Positions 22,801-36,975 of a DNA stretch of 64,000 nucleotides are shown here, in pieces (within the stretch, counting starts at the first letter, position 1; each line of letters begins with the position of its first letter). This DNA is from Pseudofabraea citricarpa (taxonomy: Eukaryota; Ascomycota; Leotiomycetes; Helotiales; Dermateaceae): positions 682,001 to 746,000 of the forward strand of contig JAPWGK010000017.1 of the NCBI GenBank assembly GCA_029641185.1, given 5' to 3'. The position numbers and the translations under genes were made by a program. Below the pieces are notes generated by a model. It did no database searches. It was given only the letters and a program-made list of their open reading frames with translations, and was not told where the DNA came from.

Positions 22801-25202
22801 AGGTTCTCTGGAAATGGTAAACTATCGTTTAGTCCCACTTCATCCTCGTATGGCAACATTAAGGCATGGAGCAAGTCTATGAAAGCCTTAGGTTGCTCGA
22901 ACCCGGTGCCAATCTCCTGGAATATGCCATGCATGGCAGCACTGGAGACGGCAGGAGCAGGAGTACCTTTTGTAGAGCTCGAAGATGGGGAGTAGCCACC
23001 GCAGATCCATAAATCAAGGGAATTCCAGAGATGGTCACCAATTTGTCTAGTCTTATGGCTCAACAAAGATCGCAGTGTGGTAAAGGCACATGCTCTTAAT
23101 CGGGGTAATATTGAACTGCTGGCGAGTTGGAGGAGCATGTCTTCAAGGCGAAAAGTTTGGTGCTGGAGTAGATATTGTCTGGCTGCACTGCTTTCACTAC
23201 AGAGCTGTGTTATAAGGCGCAGATAGCATTCTAACATCATGACTGATTCCGGTTCCGTTTCGGCTGGATCATTGCTGGCTTTGCCCGCACGGTAAGCTTG
23301 GGACTGTGGTATAGCAGGCCGGTTGCGGATCCTGTCACAAAAGTATTCGAGTTCGGAGGTAATGGTACGCCAAGTGAGCGAATGGGTGCGTTTCATTTTC
23401 CCAGGTGGAAGCGGCCCCTCATCCAGAAGAAATTCATGAGCTGCTGTCGCGCAGTCTTCATCGCCTGAAAGTGCTTGGAGCATTTCACAGAATGCGGTCA
23501 CCAGTGGGGTTGAGGCTCTACGTGATGCCCAATCTATGAATCCAAGTAATGCCCCGTCTGGAACTGCCCAAAAGCCCTCCATGGATGCTTTTGGGCGATT
23601 TTCAAACGTATATGAGATTATAACCAGAAACCTCTCCAGGTCTAGATCGTGCTCGTGCATTTGGCTGAGCTGTCGTTGTTCGTCTTCGTCTATCCTTAAT
23701 TTCCTTGCTACATCTGGCAGGTTCGTAATGAAACCCTCGATAAAAGATTCCAATTGATCCATCAACACGGCTTGGAGAAGTGGCGAAAATTCAATAGAAT
23801 CAGGTAAGAGCATGGGGCTTTTGCGTTGGAGCCATTGCCGAAGACCATGTCGTGCTGGGTCAGTAAGTTCAGAGGTTTTAACATCGGCAGATAACGACAG
23901 GAGGAAGTCAAAGGCTCCCTCCTTGAGTGCCTCCGTAAAGAGCTTTGATCGTTGCCTAGCTTCTTCAAAAATTTCCAAGTTAGCAATCGAAACATTCATA
24001 ATCAACCTTGAACTAACCTTCTTCAAGATCTATACCAGGCATTGTAGAGCTACCGTAGTTTTCACCGTACCAGCCACTATATTCAGCAAGCCACCAAGTC
24101 TTGAAAGCAGCATGTACGTAAGGTAATGTCCAAGATTCCTTTTCAGCCTGGGCCGTGAAGTTATTGGTCAACTTTCTAGCAGATTCCACTGAACCACCAC
24201 CTTCTGGCGACCCAAAACGGGAAATGTAGGCAGCAAGAGCTGGAAAATAATGCACTGTATGTTGTTAGCCTTGTCAGAAACGCAAATGTTCGCTCAAATT
24301 TGGCAGAATACAAAATCACCAAAAAATATATGTACGTACAAAGTATATTATCATACTTATCCAATTTCTTCACTGTTTCTACCAGTTCCTGAAAGTCTGC
24401 CACAATGGCGAAGTTAAATTTGACGAGGTAATGTAAAATGAGGCCCAGAGTCTCATGTTGCCGCACCAGGTTGCTTCGTTGGAACTCCACTATGTCTGCT
24501 CTTTCTGGTTGTTGTCCTAAGACAGAAGCGCTATTCACCCTATCTGCAAGTTGATCTGCCAGCTTCTGAACCCACGGCCGGATCTCCTTCATAGCAGAAA
24601 GGCATCTATTAACCATCTTTGAAGGACTCCCTACGACAGATTGAGGGTTCTCTGGTTTCCGTACTATGTCGTTCATAACCTGTTGGAAAAATTGCCTCTT
24701 GTCTTCGTCAAGATCAACATTCGCGGATTGCTCCAGTATGGTGAGCAAGCCGTTGAGCAGATGTTTTCGGCGCAGATGAAATCGAATGATTGCGCATTCG
24801 AAGACTGTCCGACCTAATCTTTGGGCATCATGCTGTGCCTCGAAAAATATCTCTGCAGCTGCTAGTTCGTCGAGGTCTACTTCGTCCGCAAATTGAATTG
24901 CCCCTTGCTGGAAATCATCGTTGATTGAGTATTCCGCGTCAGATATCCTGAGTTTGCCTAGTAGCAGCAGTGTCAGTGCTGGCCTGCATGGGTCAAATGT
25001 TAGGGGTTCGTTGCATACCTGTTGCTAGACTCTGCCTGCTCTGAGCATTTCGAGGCTTCTTGTCCAGCAGGCCCCGAAATTCCTCGTTCCGAGCCTCTAG
25101 TTCCTTTATGAGTCTATCTGGATCATAGTATTGTGATTTCGCAAACCCCTCCAGATCTGCCCTCAAGATCTCTAGGCCTTCGAAGCTATTCATCTCAGCC
25201 AT
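19853..25202 (-). CDS. NUP192: nuclear pore inner-ring protein Nup192 (Nup205 family)
   Basis: Seven exons (25202-25019, 24978-24340, 24254-24018, 23962-20489, 20432-20277, 20227-19959, 19903-19853) give about 1669 aa, the usual Nup192 size. It is a large alpha-solenoid scaffold of the inner ring of the nuclear pore complex. The chain is almost wholly helical. Family-typical stretches include KLRISDAEYSINDDFQQGA near the N-terminus, FKTWWLAEYSGWYGE (about 315-330), and near the C-terminus DIDDPDAVTKHYALL followed by SRGSQNEQT. All intron phases close without frame conflict. Exon 4 has a tandem GAAGAAG acceptor, so its start is 23962 or 23959. The start codon is 499 nt from that of Tel1 on the other strand. 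Confidence 0.92.
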
Positions 25203-25701
25203 CGCTGCTCAGCACAAATGCGCCGAAGGGCATACGTCGAGATGGTGTATGTTTGGTGCCAGCATGGACAATCGGTAGCTCAGAAACGGCGCATGAGAAT
25301 CTCTGGAGCTGTTTACCAGTAAGTAGGCCTGGCGCCTGGGTGAAGGTTGCAGAAAGCCAAGTTCAAGAAGTTGAAAGTCTGGTGTGGTCGTAGAAAATGC
25401 AAAGCTCCCGCGACAACAAGGATTTGCTTTTGGACGCGAACCGCGTTTCTTTTTGCCTTGGACGCCTTGCCAACTGAATTACAAAAACGCAAGTCAGATC
25501 AACCTTCTGCACATTGGTCTAAGAACTGGTAAAGAGCTTTAATTTTCCATTATACCCTGCTGAACTCAGCATTTCCTCCTCCTCCCTTCATGTTCCACAG
25601 CATGCTTTGAATGCTACTTGTCACAGCTAATAACCCAGAGCTCCTGTCTCAACCATGCTTGCCTGTGGAGCTGGAGAGTCTTCATTCAATTGTTCCACAA
25701 T
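25203..25701. promoter_or_regulatory. bidirectional promoter region Nup192 / Tel1
   Basis: A 499-nt gap between divergent start codons. No strong TATA box is visible, as is usual for housekeeping genes. No gene is seen inside. Confidence 0.55.
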
Positions 25702-28700
25702 ATGAGCGCATCAAACGGCGACAAGGGCGAGATACGGCTCAATAATGTTCTCGGTATAAGGCCCCTCTCTATTACGTCCCCGGCGCGACTAAATCCAAGT
25801 AGACGCTATTCGTGATGGAGGTCAGAAGCAAAGAGCGGATGGTCTGAGAGGTTTGTTCTGGCTCTTGACCTACTTGTGAGTTGTATGCTAACATTCTGGT
25901 GCCAGATCTAAAAGCAATTTTCGAAAAGACCAGCAAGGCAGCAAATATGTATGTCGTCGTCCCACACGAACCTGATCAACATGCTCACTTCGCATCAGCG
26001 ATCTACTGAAAGATAAAGCTTACCACTCGATATTTGAGATTGTTTTCAAGGTCGCACTCTCGGAGAAGCAAAACTTCTTATCAGCTAAGAAAACCACTAC
26101 AGCTACGGCTCTGACGCGACTCACCAATTGTGCAGATGTTGTTCGAGTTATCATCAGGGCCGGGGCTCCGAAGCTCAGAGTGAAAACGGTGCAGGCGGTT
26201 GTCGACCATATTATACAAACCCTGCCAATTGCCAATGGAGATTATTGCCCTCCATTGAGCTTACATTATTTGAGAGCTCTTAGTTCAGTCCTTGAACATA
26301 AATCCCACGTTGAACATCTCAAGCCAAACAAATGGCTTTATATCGTCGACTTTTGCCTCCAAGGACTGGGTCGATACCTCGAGGAGACTGAGAGGCAGCC
26401 TTCGGGTTTAGCCCGGAGCTCATCGGATCTAGGACAGCTGGCTAAGTCTTCCAGAACTGCTTCTCAAAACCAATCAGGTACCGTATCTAGGCGGAATGCC
26501 GAGGATCTTCTACAATGTCTGCAGTTTCTTGTATCTGCACCAAATGCTCCAATTATTGAAAGAGCTCAAGATATCACGGACTGCATTCTTCTTTTCCTCC
26601 GAGAACAAAGTTTCACTGTAAGCCAAGCTCACCAGCTTGCATTTTCAATATTGAATGCTATAATCTCTTACACCTATGCGGATCGCATATCACTTTCAAA
26701 ATCAATTGCCCAGGATGTTGTTCCGATAATATGTCGAGTTTGGCAGGGCAAAACTGTAGCTAAAGATGAGATGTTAAACTCTGTGAAAGATGAGATGCTT
26801 ATATTATTACTGAGTGTTCACCTTCATCTCGAGCGCCGCATCAGAGACAATGACTCACCAGACGTTCTGCCTGCCTTACATGATCTGTTAGAGGTGATGA
26901 GAGTGGAGTACGCAAAACGATCTGGTCGAGATCGTCTTTTGTTGGAAGATATTGAAATGATGGACCTCGGTGCAAAGAGCATCTGTGGGTCGTCGTCCAA
27001 ACTTAATGTCTTTCAATTAAAGCCTCACAATCCTCGAGCCGAACGTAATTGGTCTATTTTGCAAGTTATAGGCATACTTGAGAATCTAGTCAGCTTGGGT
27101 GACATGGTAGTGTATTCAGAAGAGCCCGATGATGATACTGATGACATCCAACCCTCTCGGAAACGTCAGCGCCTTACCAGATACTCGGATCGTTTGGTCG
27201 ATGTCCTGAGATCTGAAGATGAGAATGTTCGTTCGGCGAGCTTACAGATTCTTCCATTTATACTTCAGAACTGTCAAGTTTCAACCTCGACCTTAACCGC
27301 ATTACTTGGGAAATTAAGTAGTTTTGTAGCAGACAAACGAGCCCAAATCGACTCGTGGGCATTATTAGGGATTGCAAGGCAAGATACAAGACCTCCCCAC
27401 TAATAATCCACAAACTAACTAGCATGTGTGATCAGTTGTACTTACCAAACTGCCATCACCTCATGTAACTCTGTGGATTGGTTACAAATATGGCGCCTTG
27501 GAGCTAGAGCTATTACTATTTCTACAACATGCCGTGCTGCGTCTATGCAGTTACATGCATTTATCGCCGGAAACCTGGTTCAGTATCATGACATCGGCGA
27601 AGATGTGACTGCTATGATCACCTCTGCTCCTACTAGTGGGCCAGCCATCATTTGTGATTCGGCCATCCTACTTATGATGCATTTGTTGCAATCCCGAGTG
27701 ACGGATGCTCCCAGTGCGAGTTCTCAGGCTTGTCGAGACGTTATTCGATGGCTATTTGACAAATGGAAATCAGGTATGTGTTATTTCTGTTCACGGACAA
27801 CGGAATGCTGACAATAGATTAGTTGAAGGCGTTGCATCGGCAGCCGACGTGTATCCGCATTATATTTTAGACATTTTGCGCACAGCTTTCGGACTTTCAA
27901 GATTAGGCCTGTCTGCCTCGTCAATGGCCCCGCTTGGGGCCATCAGTCAAGCATGGCAACGCTCTCTAAATAATGAGAGTGTACTGCGGTACCTCCTCCT
28001 CTTAGACAAACCAAGTTCCCCAGAAATTGCCTGTCCTACATGCCCTAGACATTCGAACATAGAAGTTTCTCTTAATTTGGACACTACGCAATTCCGTGAG
28101 GCACGGAAACTCATCTTAGAGCTGCTATCCCCTAAAATTGAGAATCTTCTTGATGACTGGAGAACCAATCCCAGCGATCACGCACCGCAGATCTCACCGG
28201 AAGCTGTTCGAAACACTGTTCATGCATCTCTTACTGGGCTTCTTTTACTTCCTCACCTAACTGGGAGCCCTTCGCCACAGGCGGAGTGCCTAGTAACAAA
28301 CCTCAAGGGGTTGACAGAAGAGCTTATAAACCACATCAGAGAATCTGGATCCAAAGAACCACAAGTAGCTACGGCCCAAATCGAAGTGGTTCTTCAATCT
28401 GTGCAGCCATATCTGCCCAATTGCAGACTGAGCGACATCACCCAACTCAAGATACACTACGCAGGGCTTATTGATTTTTTTGGTGTTCTTGCCGATGAGC
28501 TTAGCGTTCGTCGGTTGGCAGTTTTGGAGAAAGCCCAAGATGCTGATGATGATCTAATGGATCTCGATGACGATTTCAATACACAGAAAAGTCTTTCAAG
28601 GACAGAAACGCAGAGAACTATTTTGCCGCGCAACGATATTGGGCTCGATGTTAGCTCATCATCGTTTTATGCTGCAATAAATGGTCGTTTGGCGTTGATA

Positions 28701-31700
28701 AAATGGATTTCTGAGAACGAGGCTCCATTGGACTTAATTCCTTCTCAATTTGTTGACTATCTTCTTTCTCTGGAGGAGGATGAACTCTTGTCCTCTCGCA
28801 AGTTGTTATGGGACATCCTCCACTCGGACCTTGTGCTATCCGAATCAGATGCAATTCGTCTTGTACATCATTTAGGGGATCTTCTAACCTCTGACGAATT
28901 TGAACGTTGTGAGATCGCGCAAGGTCTTTGCGTGGATTTCCTTCTCGGTACTGCCCCTACCTGGACAACGGCAGAGAATAGTCTAGCAGAGGATGCCATA
29001 GACCTATATAGATGGTTCATGGATATCGCACTCCGAAAAAACATCGCTTCGCCTGGAGTGCAAAAAGGACTGGCCACGCTACTATTACAATTGCAACGCA
29101 TGGATCCTAAGTTTGGAGAAGCCCAAAATATGCCATCCACAAGGACTAGTCTTATTACAATTCTCGACCAGAGTAATGCTTCAGTCAAATTTTATCTCGG
29201 CGATAAAATTTCTGGTATCTTCGATCGTTATCTACTCAAGGACCATGAAAATCTGTTTGTGGATGTGTTTGATATTCTACCCATCGACCCGAGCTGGCAA
29301 GAGGGTATCGCTTTCCGGTTGTCGGTTATATCAAAACTGGGTGCTACGTGGTCGACTCTATTGCGTCGTTGTCTGTATCATGTGTTAGAGACTGCAGGCA
29401 AAGTTCCAGGATGCATCAGACACGCACGCAAATGTCTGTCCGATTTATCTGCAGCACTGGGTGTTAAGGGAGCCCAGGAATTATTCTCTCTATTTGCACC
29501 TCAAATCCTGTTCACATGGTTAGAGAATGAGCAAATAGATACGATCCCATACCAAATATTTGGATATGCGGACTTGAAAGAGCTTCTAAATGCATCACAG
29601 AAAGAGCTTATAGCCCTTATGATGATGCGTGGAGAGAATGAGGCTGCGGAAAAATTAGCTGAGACCTTGGGGCTTTCTCTACTTGAGCTTCTGCGCAATG
29701 GTCTCGCAAAGACGCTCGCTTATGCTATTGCAACAGATATTAGCACACAGGGTTCAACAGATGACAAACTCCACGCAAAAGTTGAGGCTCGCGTTAGAAA
29801 AATCTTGGGATCTCAAGTATTCTCAGAGCTGGTGAATAACCACTTTGCTGACATTGTTGCGCATCTTTTCAACATCATTGACATTGATGTTAAACAAGAA
29901 GACAACCTTGAGAGAAATTTCAGAAAGGATGTGAACTTCGCACCTGCAGCCGATATTCTTGCACGTATCAGATCATTGAGTGCATCGAAGCTTGACCTGC
30001 CTCCTAGTCTGCAGCCACATTTCAAAGCACGTTACTTCCGAACAGAGCTCCAACACCTCTGCGGTCGTACAATGCACAAAGTTACTGAGCTGTACAGTCC
30101 GGTCCTTGTGACCTTCACCGCACGCAAAATTTTCAATACCATACATCCCGCACTTGGCCCATTACACTCTTGTGGGGTGTTGAGGAAAGTACGGGTTCTC
30201 ATAGCAGTATCTGGCCAAGCTGCACTCGAAGGCTATCCTCTGGAAATGCTCTTGCAGACCATTCTGCCATTCGTTACCAGTCCAGAATGTGCCGGGGATG
30301 CCATAGGAATATTGCGGTATCTCTTAGAGAATGGCGTAGAACACCTGCGGCTTTCACCATCTTTTGTCGCTGGTATAGCGCTTTCGGTACTCGGGCTTCT
30401 AAGAGTGTTCTTTGAAACAACGCAGTCACCGACTACACAAGAAAGTTTGCACCGAGCGACAATGACAAAAGCCCAAGAATTTCATGCATGGTTTGGAGAA
30501 TACCTGGCTAGATATGAGTCTGCGACTCTGAAGGGCTCTTACAAGGAGAACTTTCGCTCTATGGTCCAGTCTGCACATGCAATTCGCTCCGTCGGCAATT
30601 CGGAAGTTGGAACACCTGAGAGCAACCTTCTGTTAAAATTATTGCAAGATGAGCAGCTTAGTCGAGGCTTGCTCAGTCGACCTTCAAGAAAGTTAGCTTT
30701 GGAAATGCTATCCTCGAAATTCCAGTGTGCAGAATCGTTCAGAACCGACATCATAGGTTCTGACAATTTAGCTGTGTCAAGTGCTGCTGTTGTATGGAAA
30801 TCCTGTACAAGTAAGGCTGTAAGCGAGCAATATCTGGTCTGGGGTGCCAAAGTACTCGGCCGAGCTTTTGCTGCTTCCGGCCACGTACACCAGGAGCTTT
30901 TGAAAGAATCCTCTCTTAACCAAATCAAAGAGCTCACATCTTCAGCAGAAGACGCTCCTAGCTCGCGAGCGTGCATTTTAAGCCTGATCCAGGCATTAAC
31001 ACTGGGCGATAACCAATGTGCAACAAGCCTTGCTGAGTCTACCTTAAGACTTGTCGTTTCTACGTCAGATGAACCCGATCTACAAGTTTGTCAGCAAAGC
31101 TTGTCACGGCCTCTTTATCTGGCTTCCAGTTGGGTCCCTTATCAATGTCCTCCATCAGAGGCCAGTAAACATGTGAACAGAGGGGGACACACCACACAGA
31201 CAAACATTTCATTTTCCAAAGCCGCAATATCAGACCCGCAATGGGCTCGTAACATTTCCATTAACTTGGTACATTTAGTTGATGAGGATATTCTCTTGAA
31301 TTCTCTGAAGCCGATCTTAGAGGAAGTGGCGGGTTTTGCTGAAGAAGCTTTCCCATTCATCCTACATCTTGTTCTTGTGACTCAGGCTGGTGCTCACGAG
31401 ACTGCTAAGACCGAACTTTCAAAGGCTATGAAAGACTGGTTCAGAATGTCTGAGGCTATCGATAAAAACAATCTGAAACTGCTCATAAACTCCATCCTTT
31501 ACTTACGCACACAAGCATTACCGCACGAAAAATCTTCTGCAGACAGAGCTCACTGGCTTGATATTGATTACGTCAAAGCTGCCGAGGCGGCTACAAAATG
31601 TGGCATGTTCAAAACGGCCTTACTTTTCGTGGAGGAGAGTCACTCGACACCTATCAAGACTTCTCGGCGTTCTTCTGCTGCCAAACCTGCATTGGATGTA

Positions 31701-34700
31701 ACTGACGTTCCAGCCGACTTACTTCTGAGAATCTTTAAAAACATAGATGACCCAGATATGTATTATGGTGTAAAGCAAACTGCAAGCCTGAGTACAATAT
31801 TATCACGCCTCGAATATGAAAGGGATGGTTCAAGAAGTCTTGCCTTTCGGGGAGCGCAGTACGATAGTCATTTACGAAGACATGATCCCAGATCAGCTCA
31901 AGATGCACAATCACTGGTCAACGCGCTTGATGTTCTGGATTTGAATGGCCTTTCGCACTCACTACTTCAATCGCAACAGACAGTGGGCATAAACAACGAA
32001 TCCTTGAAGTCTATGTTCCATACCGCACGCAAGTTGGAACAATGGGACATCCCTGTCCCAAGTACTGGCTCAAACAACGCGATGGCTGTTTACAAGACTT
32101 TTCAAGCTGTACATACCTCATCGAGTCGTCCAGCTGTGGTTAACGCGATAAGCGAGGGCTTCTGTAGCACAATGAACGAGCTTGTCAAGGCGGATCTAAG
32201 TGCAAGTGCCCTTCATGAGTCATTACAGTCATTAGCAATCTTGACTGAACTCGATGAAGTGGTTACTTCTCGCGGTTCCGAAGAATTTGAAGAAATTCTG
32301 TCTAAATTTCAGAGTCGATCAAGCTGGATGAAAGCTGGCCAGTAAGTCAACTTGGCACCTATTAATTACAACTTAAACTCTCTAACTCTTACCTAGATTC
32401 GATGATTTAAGTCCAATATTGTCTTGCAGGGGCACGACCTTGAGTGTCCTGAGTCAGCAATCCCGTTTACGCTCTATTACCGGTATAAACCCTGATGATA
32501 CGCGGCTTGTGGAAGTTCAAAATGCTCTACTATCATCATCTTTGAATCGTGCTCATCATGCCTTACAAGAATCATTGTCGCTAGCAACTTCTTTAATGGA
32601 CCTTATTGAGCCATGTCAGAAGGTGGGACTAAGCATTGAGGCCGCAGCTCATTTAGAAGCTGCGAACGCCTTGTGGGATCAAGGAGAGATGTCTTCATCT
32701 ATTGGTATGCTGCAGACATTGGACACGGATGGGTCGCTAAAAAAGCAGACGATTCCGGTGGGACGCTCCCATCTTCTTGCTAAGATTGGCCACCAAGTCT
32801 CTGTAGCAAAGCTCGAGAAGCCCGATCACATTATTGAAAATTATTTGGAGCCAGCGTTAAAAGAGTTAAGGGGGAAGACCACCGGGACCGAAGCAGGTCA
32901 GGTTTTTCACCAATTCGCGGTTTTCTGTGATCAGCAACTTGAAGATCCAGACGGTCTGGAAGATCTTAAGCGTCTTGAGAAGTTGAGCCAAATGAAAGAG
33001 AACGAGGTCAACGAACTCGCTCGACTCTACAAAACCGCAACCACCCCTGAGCAGAAGAACAAATACAAAGGCTATGCGAGCAAGGCTAAGCAATGGCTTA
33101 AGCTAGATCAGCAAGAGCTTCTTCGGCAGACCGCCAACCGAGATGAGTTCTTGAGGCAAAGCTTGGAAAATTACCTGCTTGCCTTGGGCGCATCTGACGA
33201 GCATGATCACAATGCGCTTCGCTTTACTGCTATGTGGCTAGAGCATTCCGACAAAGATCTTGCTAATCAAGCTGTAGCAAAATATATTGCACATGTTCCT
33301 AGCCGCAAGTTTGCATCACTGATGAATCAGCTAACGTCCCGCCTTCTAGACAACAATCTGGAATTCCAGCAGGTCCTGTACGAACTAGTTATGCGTATCT
33401 GTACAGACCATCCATACCATGGCTTGTACCATATCTTCGCTGGCACCAATACCCGTGCTAATCAGAAGGACGAGGCTGCAATTTCACGGAATCGAGTTAT
33501 GAAGCGTATTGATGCTCAACTACATCAGACGCAGAAAGTCTCAAATGTATGGTCATCGATAACCAGTACCAATAAGGCCTATTGCCGACTTGCGGGAGAA
33601 AAGAATGAGGCAAACTACAAAGGTGGCAGGAAGATAGCCCTCAAGGACTCAGTAGCAGGTACTGCGTTGAGAAATGTAATCTCAAGGTCTCGTATTCCAC
33701 CTCCAACCATGCAAATCGACATTGCGGCCGACCTGAATTATTCTATGGTACCAGCTATGACAACTCTTGAGCCTCAAATGTCGATCGCTTCTGGGGTAAG
33801 CGCCCCCAAAATCATAACTGCCATAGCAAGTGATGGCCGTAAATACAGGCAATTAGTAAGTTTCGCTGATTGAGCCTAAAAATGCTACTGCTAATTGCCA
33901 ATAGGTGAAAGGAGGAAATGACGATCTAAGACAAGACGCTATCATGGAACAAGTCTTTGCACAAGTTAGCGAACTCCTAAAGGCCAACAGGTCCTCGCGC
34001 CAACGGAATCTCAGTATCAGAACATATAAAGTCTTGCCCCTCACCGCAAGCGCTGGTGTCATTGAGTTTGTACCCAACACGATGCCGCTGCACGATTATC
34101 TCATGCCCGCACACGAGCGATATTATCCAAAAGACTTCAAGGGCAACCAATGCCGGAAGGCAATCACGGAAGCCCAATCAAAATCTTTGGATAGTCGAGT
34201 CTCAGCTTACCGCTCTGTCACTGAGAAATTCCATCCTGTAATGAGATATTTCTTCACCGAGAGATTTGAGGACCCCGATGAATGGTTTATGAAAAGGCTG
34301 GCTTATACAAGAAGTACAGCAGCAATCTCTATTCTTGGTCATGTTCTTGGGCTCGGAGATAGACATGGCCATAATATTCTCCTAGACGCAGAAAGTGGCG
34401 AGGTCGTTCATATCGATCTCGGTGTCGCTTTCGAAATGGGTCGCGTACTTCCTGTCCCTGAACTAGTCCCCTTCCGATTGACGCGGGATATCGTAGACGG
34501 AATGGGAATCACCAAAACGGAAGGCGTCTTCCGTCGTTGCTGTGAGTTTACCCTGGAAGCACTAAGAAAAGAGGTTTACAGCATTTCCACGATTCTCGAC
34601 GTGCTTCGATACGATCCCCTGTACAGCTGGTCAATCTCCCCCGTCAGACTTGCGAAGCTTCAAGATGCACAAAGTGCAGCACCCGAAGCAGCACTTGCTG

Positions 34701-34942
34701 GTCAAACCGAGAGGGTAAAGGAGGTGGTCAACGAACCCGGAGAAGCAGACCGAGCCTTGACAGTTGTGAACAAGAAACTTTCAAAGACACTGAGCGTCAC
34801 AGCTACAGTCAACGATCTCATCAATCAAGCTACCGACGAGCGAAATTTGGCTGTATTATATTCTGGTACGTTTTCTTCAGTGGTTGGTGGTTGTGTTTTC
34901 AGTACTTACTAATTTCCTCTAGGCTGGGCTGCATATGCTTAA
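25702..34942 (+). CDS. TEL1: ATM-family checkpoint kinase Tel1
   Basis: Nine exons (25702-25753, 25803-25850, 25906-25948, 25999-27378, 27436-27773, 27823-32341, 32397-33855, 33905-34865, 34923-34942) close in frame to about 2939 aa. Tel1 is the PI3K-like kinase that senses double-strand breaks through MRX and maintains telomeres. The N-terminus, assembled from three tiny exons, contains [17 protein letters not shown], a TAN-type motif specific to Tel1/ATM. A long HEAT solenoid is followed by the FAT region and the kinase domain: [24 protein letters not shown] (catalytic Asp about 2760) and [28 protein letters not shown] is typical of Tel1. The last 20-nt exon supplies the FATC end GWAAYA. 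Intron 4 (27379-27435) starts with GC instead of GT. No break is seen. Confidence 0.95.
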
Positions 34943-35378
34943 TGATAAGATGAGGAGTGGGCTATTTTCGGAGTTTGGGGGACTCGACTTGGAGACTTGG
35001 AGATCGCAATGACTTGCTCCGTGTTCCTGTAGTTTGGTCTAGGAGTGGTGTGCGATTTCTTTTCTTTTCCTTTCTTCTTTTTTTCGGTCACATTTACCTC
35101 CTGCTTGACAAACAAACGATGATACCCTTCTGCGCGTACTTTATGTATGTAGTCTTGCAAAGAAAACACAATCTGGCCTCAACCTACACCAATTTAACAA
35201 ATCTCAATTTTATAGAAGGCATTAGAATTCCCTGCGCAGCACTACGGTGCTCCTATTCATTACCTCCTTGCTGTACTGTATATACAATGCAAATTCTCAA
35301 CCACAATGAAGTGGGAGTATGTCCCAGACCCTTCTACACCAAAAATTCAAAATGGGTATGCAATTCGATGCGTCGCTC
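34943..35378. other. intergenic region between convergent genes
   Basis: About 0.4 kb between the Tel1 and PIG-L stop codons, with T-rich tracts near 35050-35090. I see no gene. Confidence 0.6.
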
Positions 35379-36440
35379 TCATGAAATATTCTCCAGCTTC
35401 AAATCATTGACAACCATGTAACGACTTAGACCAATCCAACCCCAGCGGAACCATCTCATCTGGCTAATATGTGCATGAGTCATGGCTTGCTGTCCCAGTC
35501 GAATCTCTGCTGGGCCACTCATGAAAACTAACGGGCTCGGGTGGTCTCCCTTGGTCTTCTTCCCCACCGCGGCAAATCCCAGGCTGACGATAGAATCGAA
35601 TATACTAGTATACTTCCTCACTATGCTCACGCCGCTGAGGGTGTACAAGTCTACGGGCGATCCCCAACCAGGACGGTTGTGCAAAAGCGAGGAGATGAAT
35701 TTCCGCGCGCCGTGGTACAACGAGATATGATTCGGGTGGGCAGAGATACCAGTCTGGTCAAACGTAATCAAGACGTCGATCGTGGCGGTCGGTTGAGTAG
35801 GGGATTTGGACTTTTGGGGGTTCGACAGGTTCGGGGCGAAAGCGGAGGAGAGCAGATTGGAAATCTTCTGCGCATCCCAGGTCTTGGTCATGCTGTCTTC
35901 GAAATCACTGCGCATTGTCTCTGGTTAGGATCTGGGAGGAGGTATTGGGGAAGGGAGGGAAGGGGGTTGCCTGGGCTTACGGGCTCTCGACAACGAAGAC
36001 ATCATCTTCCTGGCGCAATCCCAACAGGAGTCCGCTCTTCACCAATTCCTTCTTGCGCGTCTCTCCAAGACCGTCTGCATTGCCTGTAGAACGGAACATC
36101 ATCAATCAGCTCCAGTCCAAAAAATATATACATGGCGGCCCAAGATTTCTACCCCTCCTAGACCCCCCACTAACCACCACCACCACGGGGCGCAACTGAA
36201 TCGACTGGGCAGCAACTCACCACTACTCAGACACAAGATTTTGAGATGGTTGCCCAGCTCCGGGTTGTTGAGGGCCAGGAGCGCAGGCGCGAAGAACATA
36301 GCCTCGTCGTCTGGGTGCGCGATCAGGAGACAGATCCTCTTGTTGCGCAGCTTCGGGAACTTCGACGTCACGACCGAGACGGTGTAGAGCCAGCAAGCCA
36401 GGACCACGAGGGGCGGCACGAGCAGGGCAAGCCACTGCAT
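35379..36440 (-). CDS. GPI12: N-acetylglucosaminyl-phosphatidylinositol deacetylase (PIG-L/Gpi12)
   Basis: Exons 36440-36221, 36083-35981 and 35907-35379 give about 283 aa, the family size. The enzyme removes the acetyl group from GlcNAc-PI, the second step of GPI-anchor synthesis, on the cytosolic face of the ER. An N-terminal membrane anchor (WLALLVPPLVVLACWLYTV) precedes ICLLIAHPDDEAMFF, whose His-Pro-Asp-Asp motif (about 42-45) binds zinc. The second zinc ligand lies in SAHPNHISLYHGAR. KKELVKSGLLLG and DDVFVVESPDFEDSM are conserved around the introns. It is divergent from the membrane-protein gene at 36976. Confidence 0.95.
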
Positions 36441-36975
36441 ATTTCTTGATGTCTCTTCTTCGATTTGACGATCTAAGTAACGTACGAGGATGGGAAGAAG
36501 AGCGGGTGTGGAGCAGGACTACAATTCGCCTTTCGAACACTCTGGCCTGTTCACGACCGAAGACAGGAGAGTGGTAGAGCGTACGGTGCGGAGGACGGGG
36601 CTTGCAGGAGGATTAGGGATAGGGATAGGCACAGGCACAAGGCGGGCACACCCAGGCATTGACCGGATATTCTCACCTCCTACCCGTTCTGGATTTTTTT
36701 TATCGTCGGGAAATGAACAACTTCGGCTTCCCAGCCTTGCGCTAGACAGGGGCGCTTTCGAACAGGGAGACCGAAATGTGGGGTTAAGGTTGTTGATACA
36801 GGTGGCTTGCATCTGATCTAAGAACTTTAAAAAACCACGACTGCAGTACTTGTACTGAGACGGCCACACAGCTCCTGCCTGTCCCTGCGACGACCTCATC
36901 TCATCGTCTTCACCGATTTGGTTCCTTCGGCTTCTGTCGCTTATACGGAGTTGTGTACATGACACGAGGAGAATC
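36441..36975. promoter_or_regulatory. bidirectional promoter region
   Basis: A 535-nt gap between the PIG-L start and the start of the plus-strand membrane-protein gene. A minus-strand open frame of 227 codons crosses it but overlaps the neighbouring gene antisense and looks like a shadow. Confidence 0.5.
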
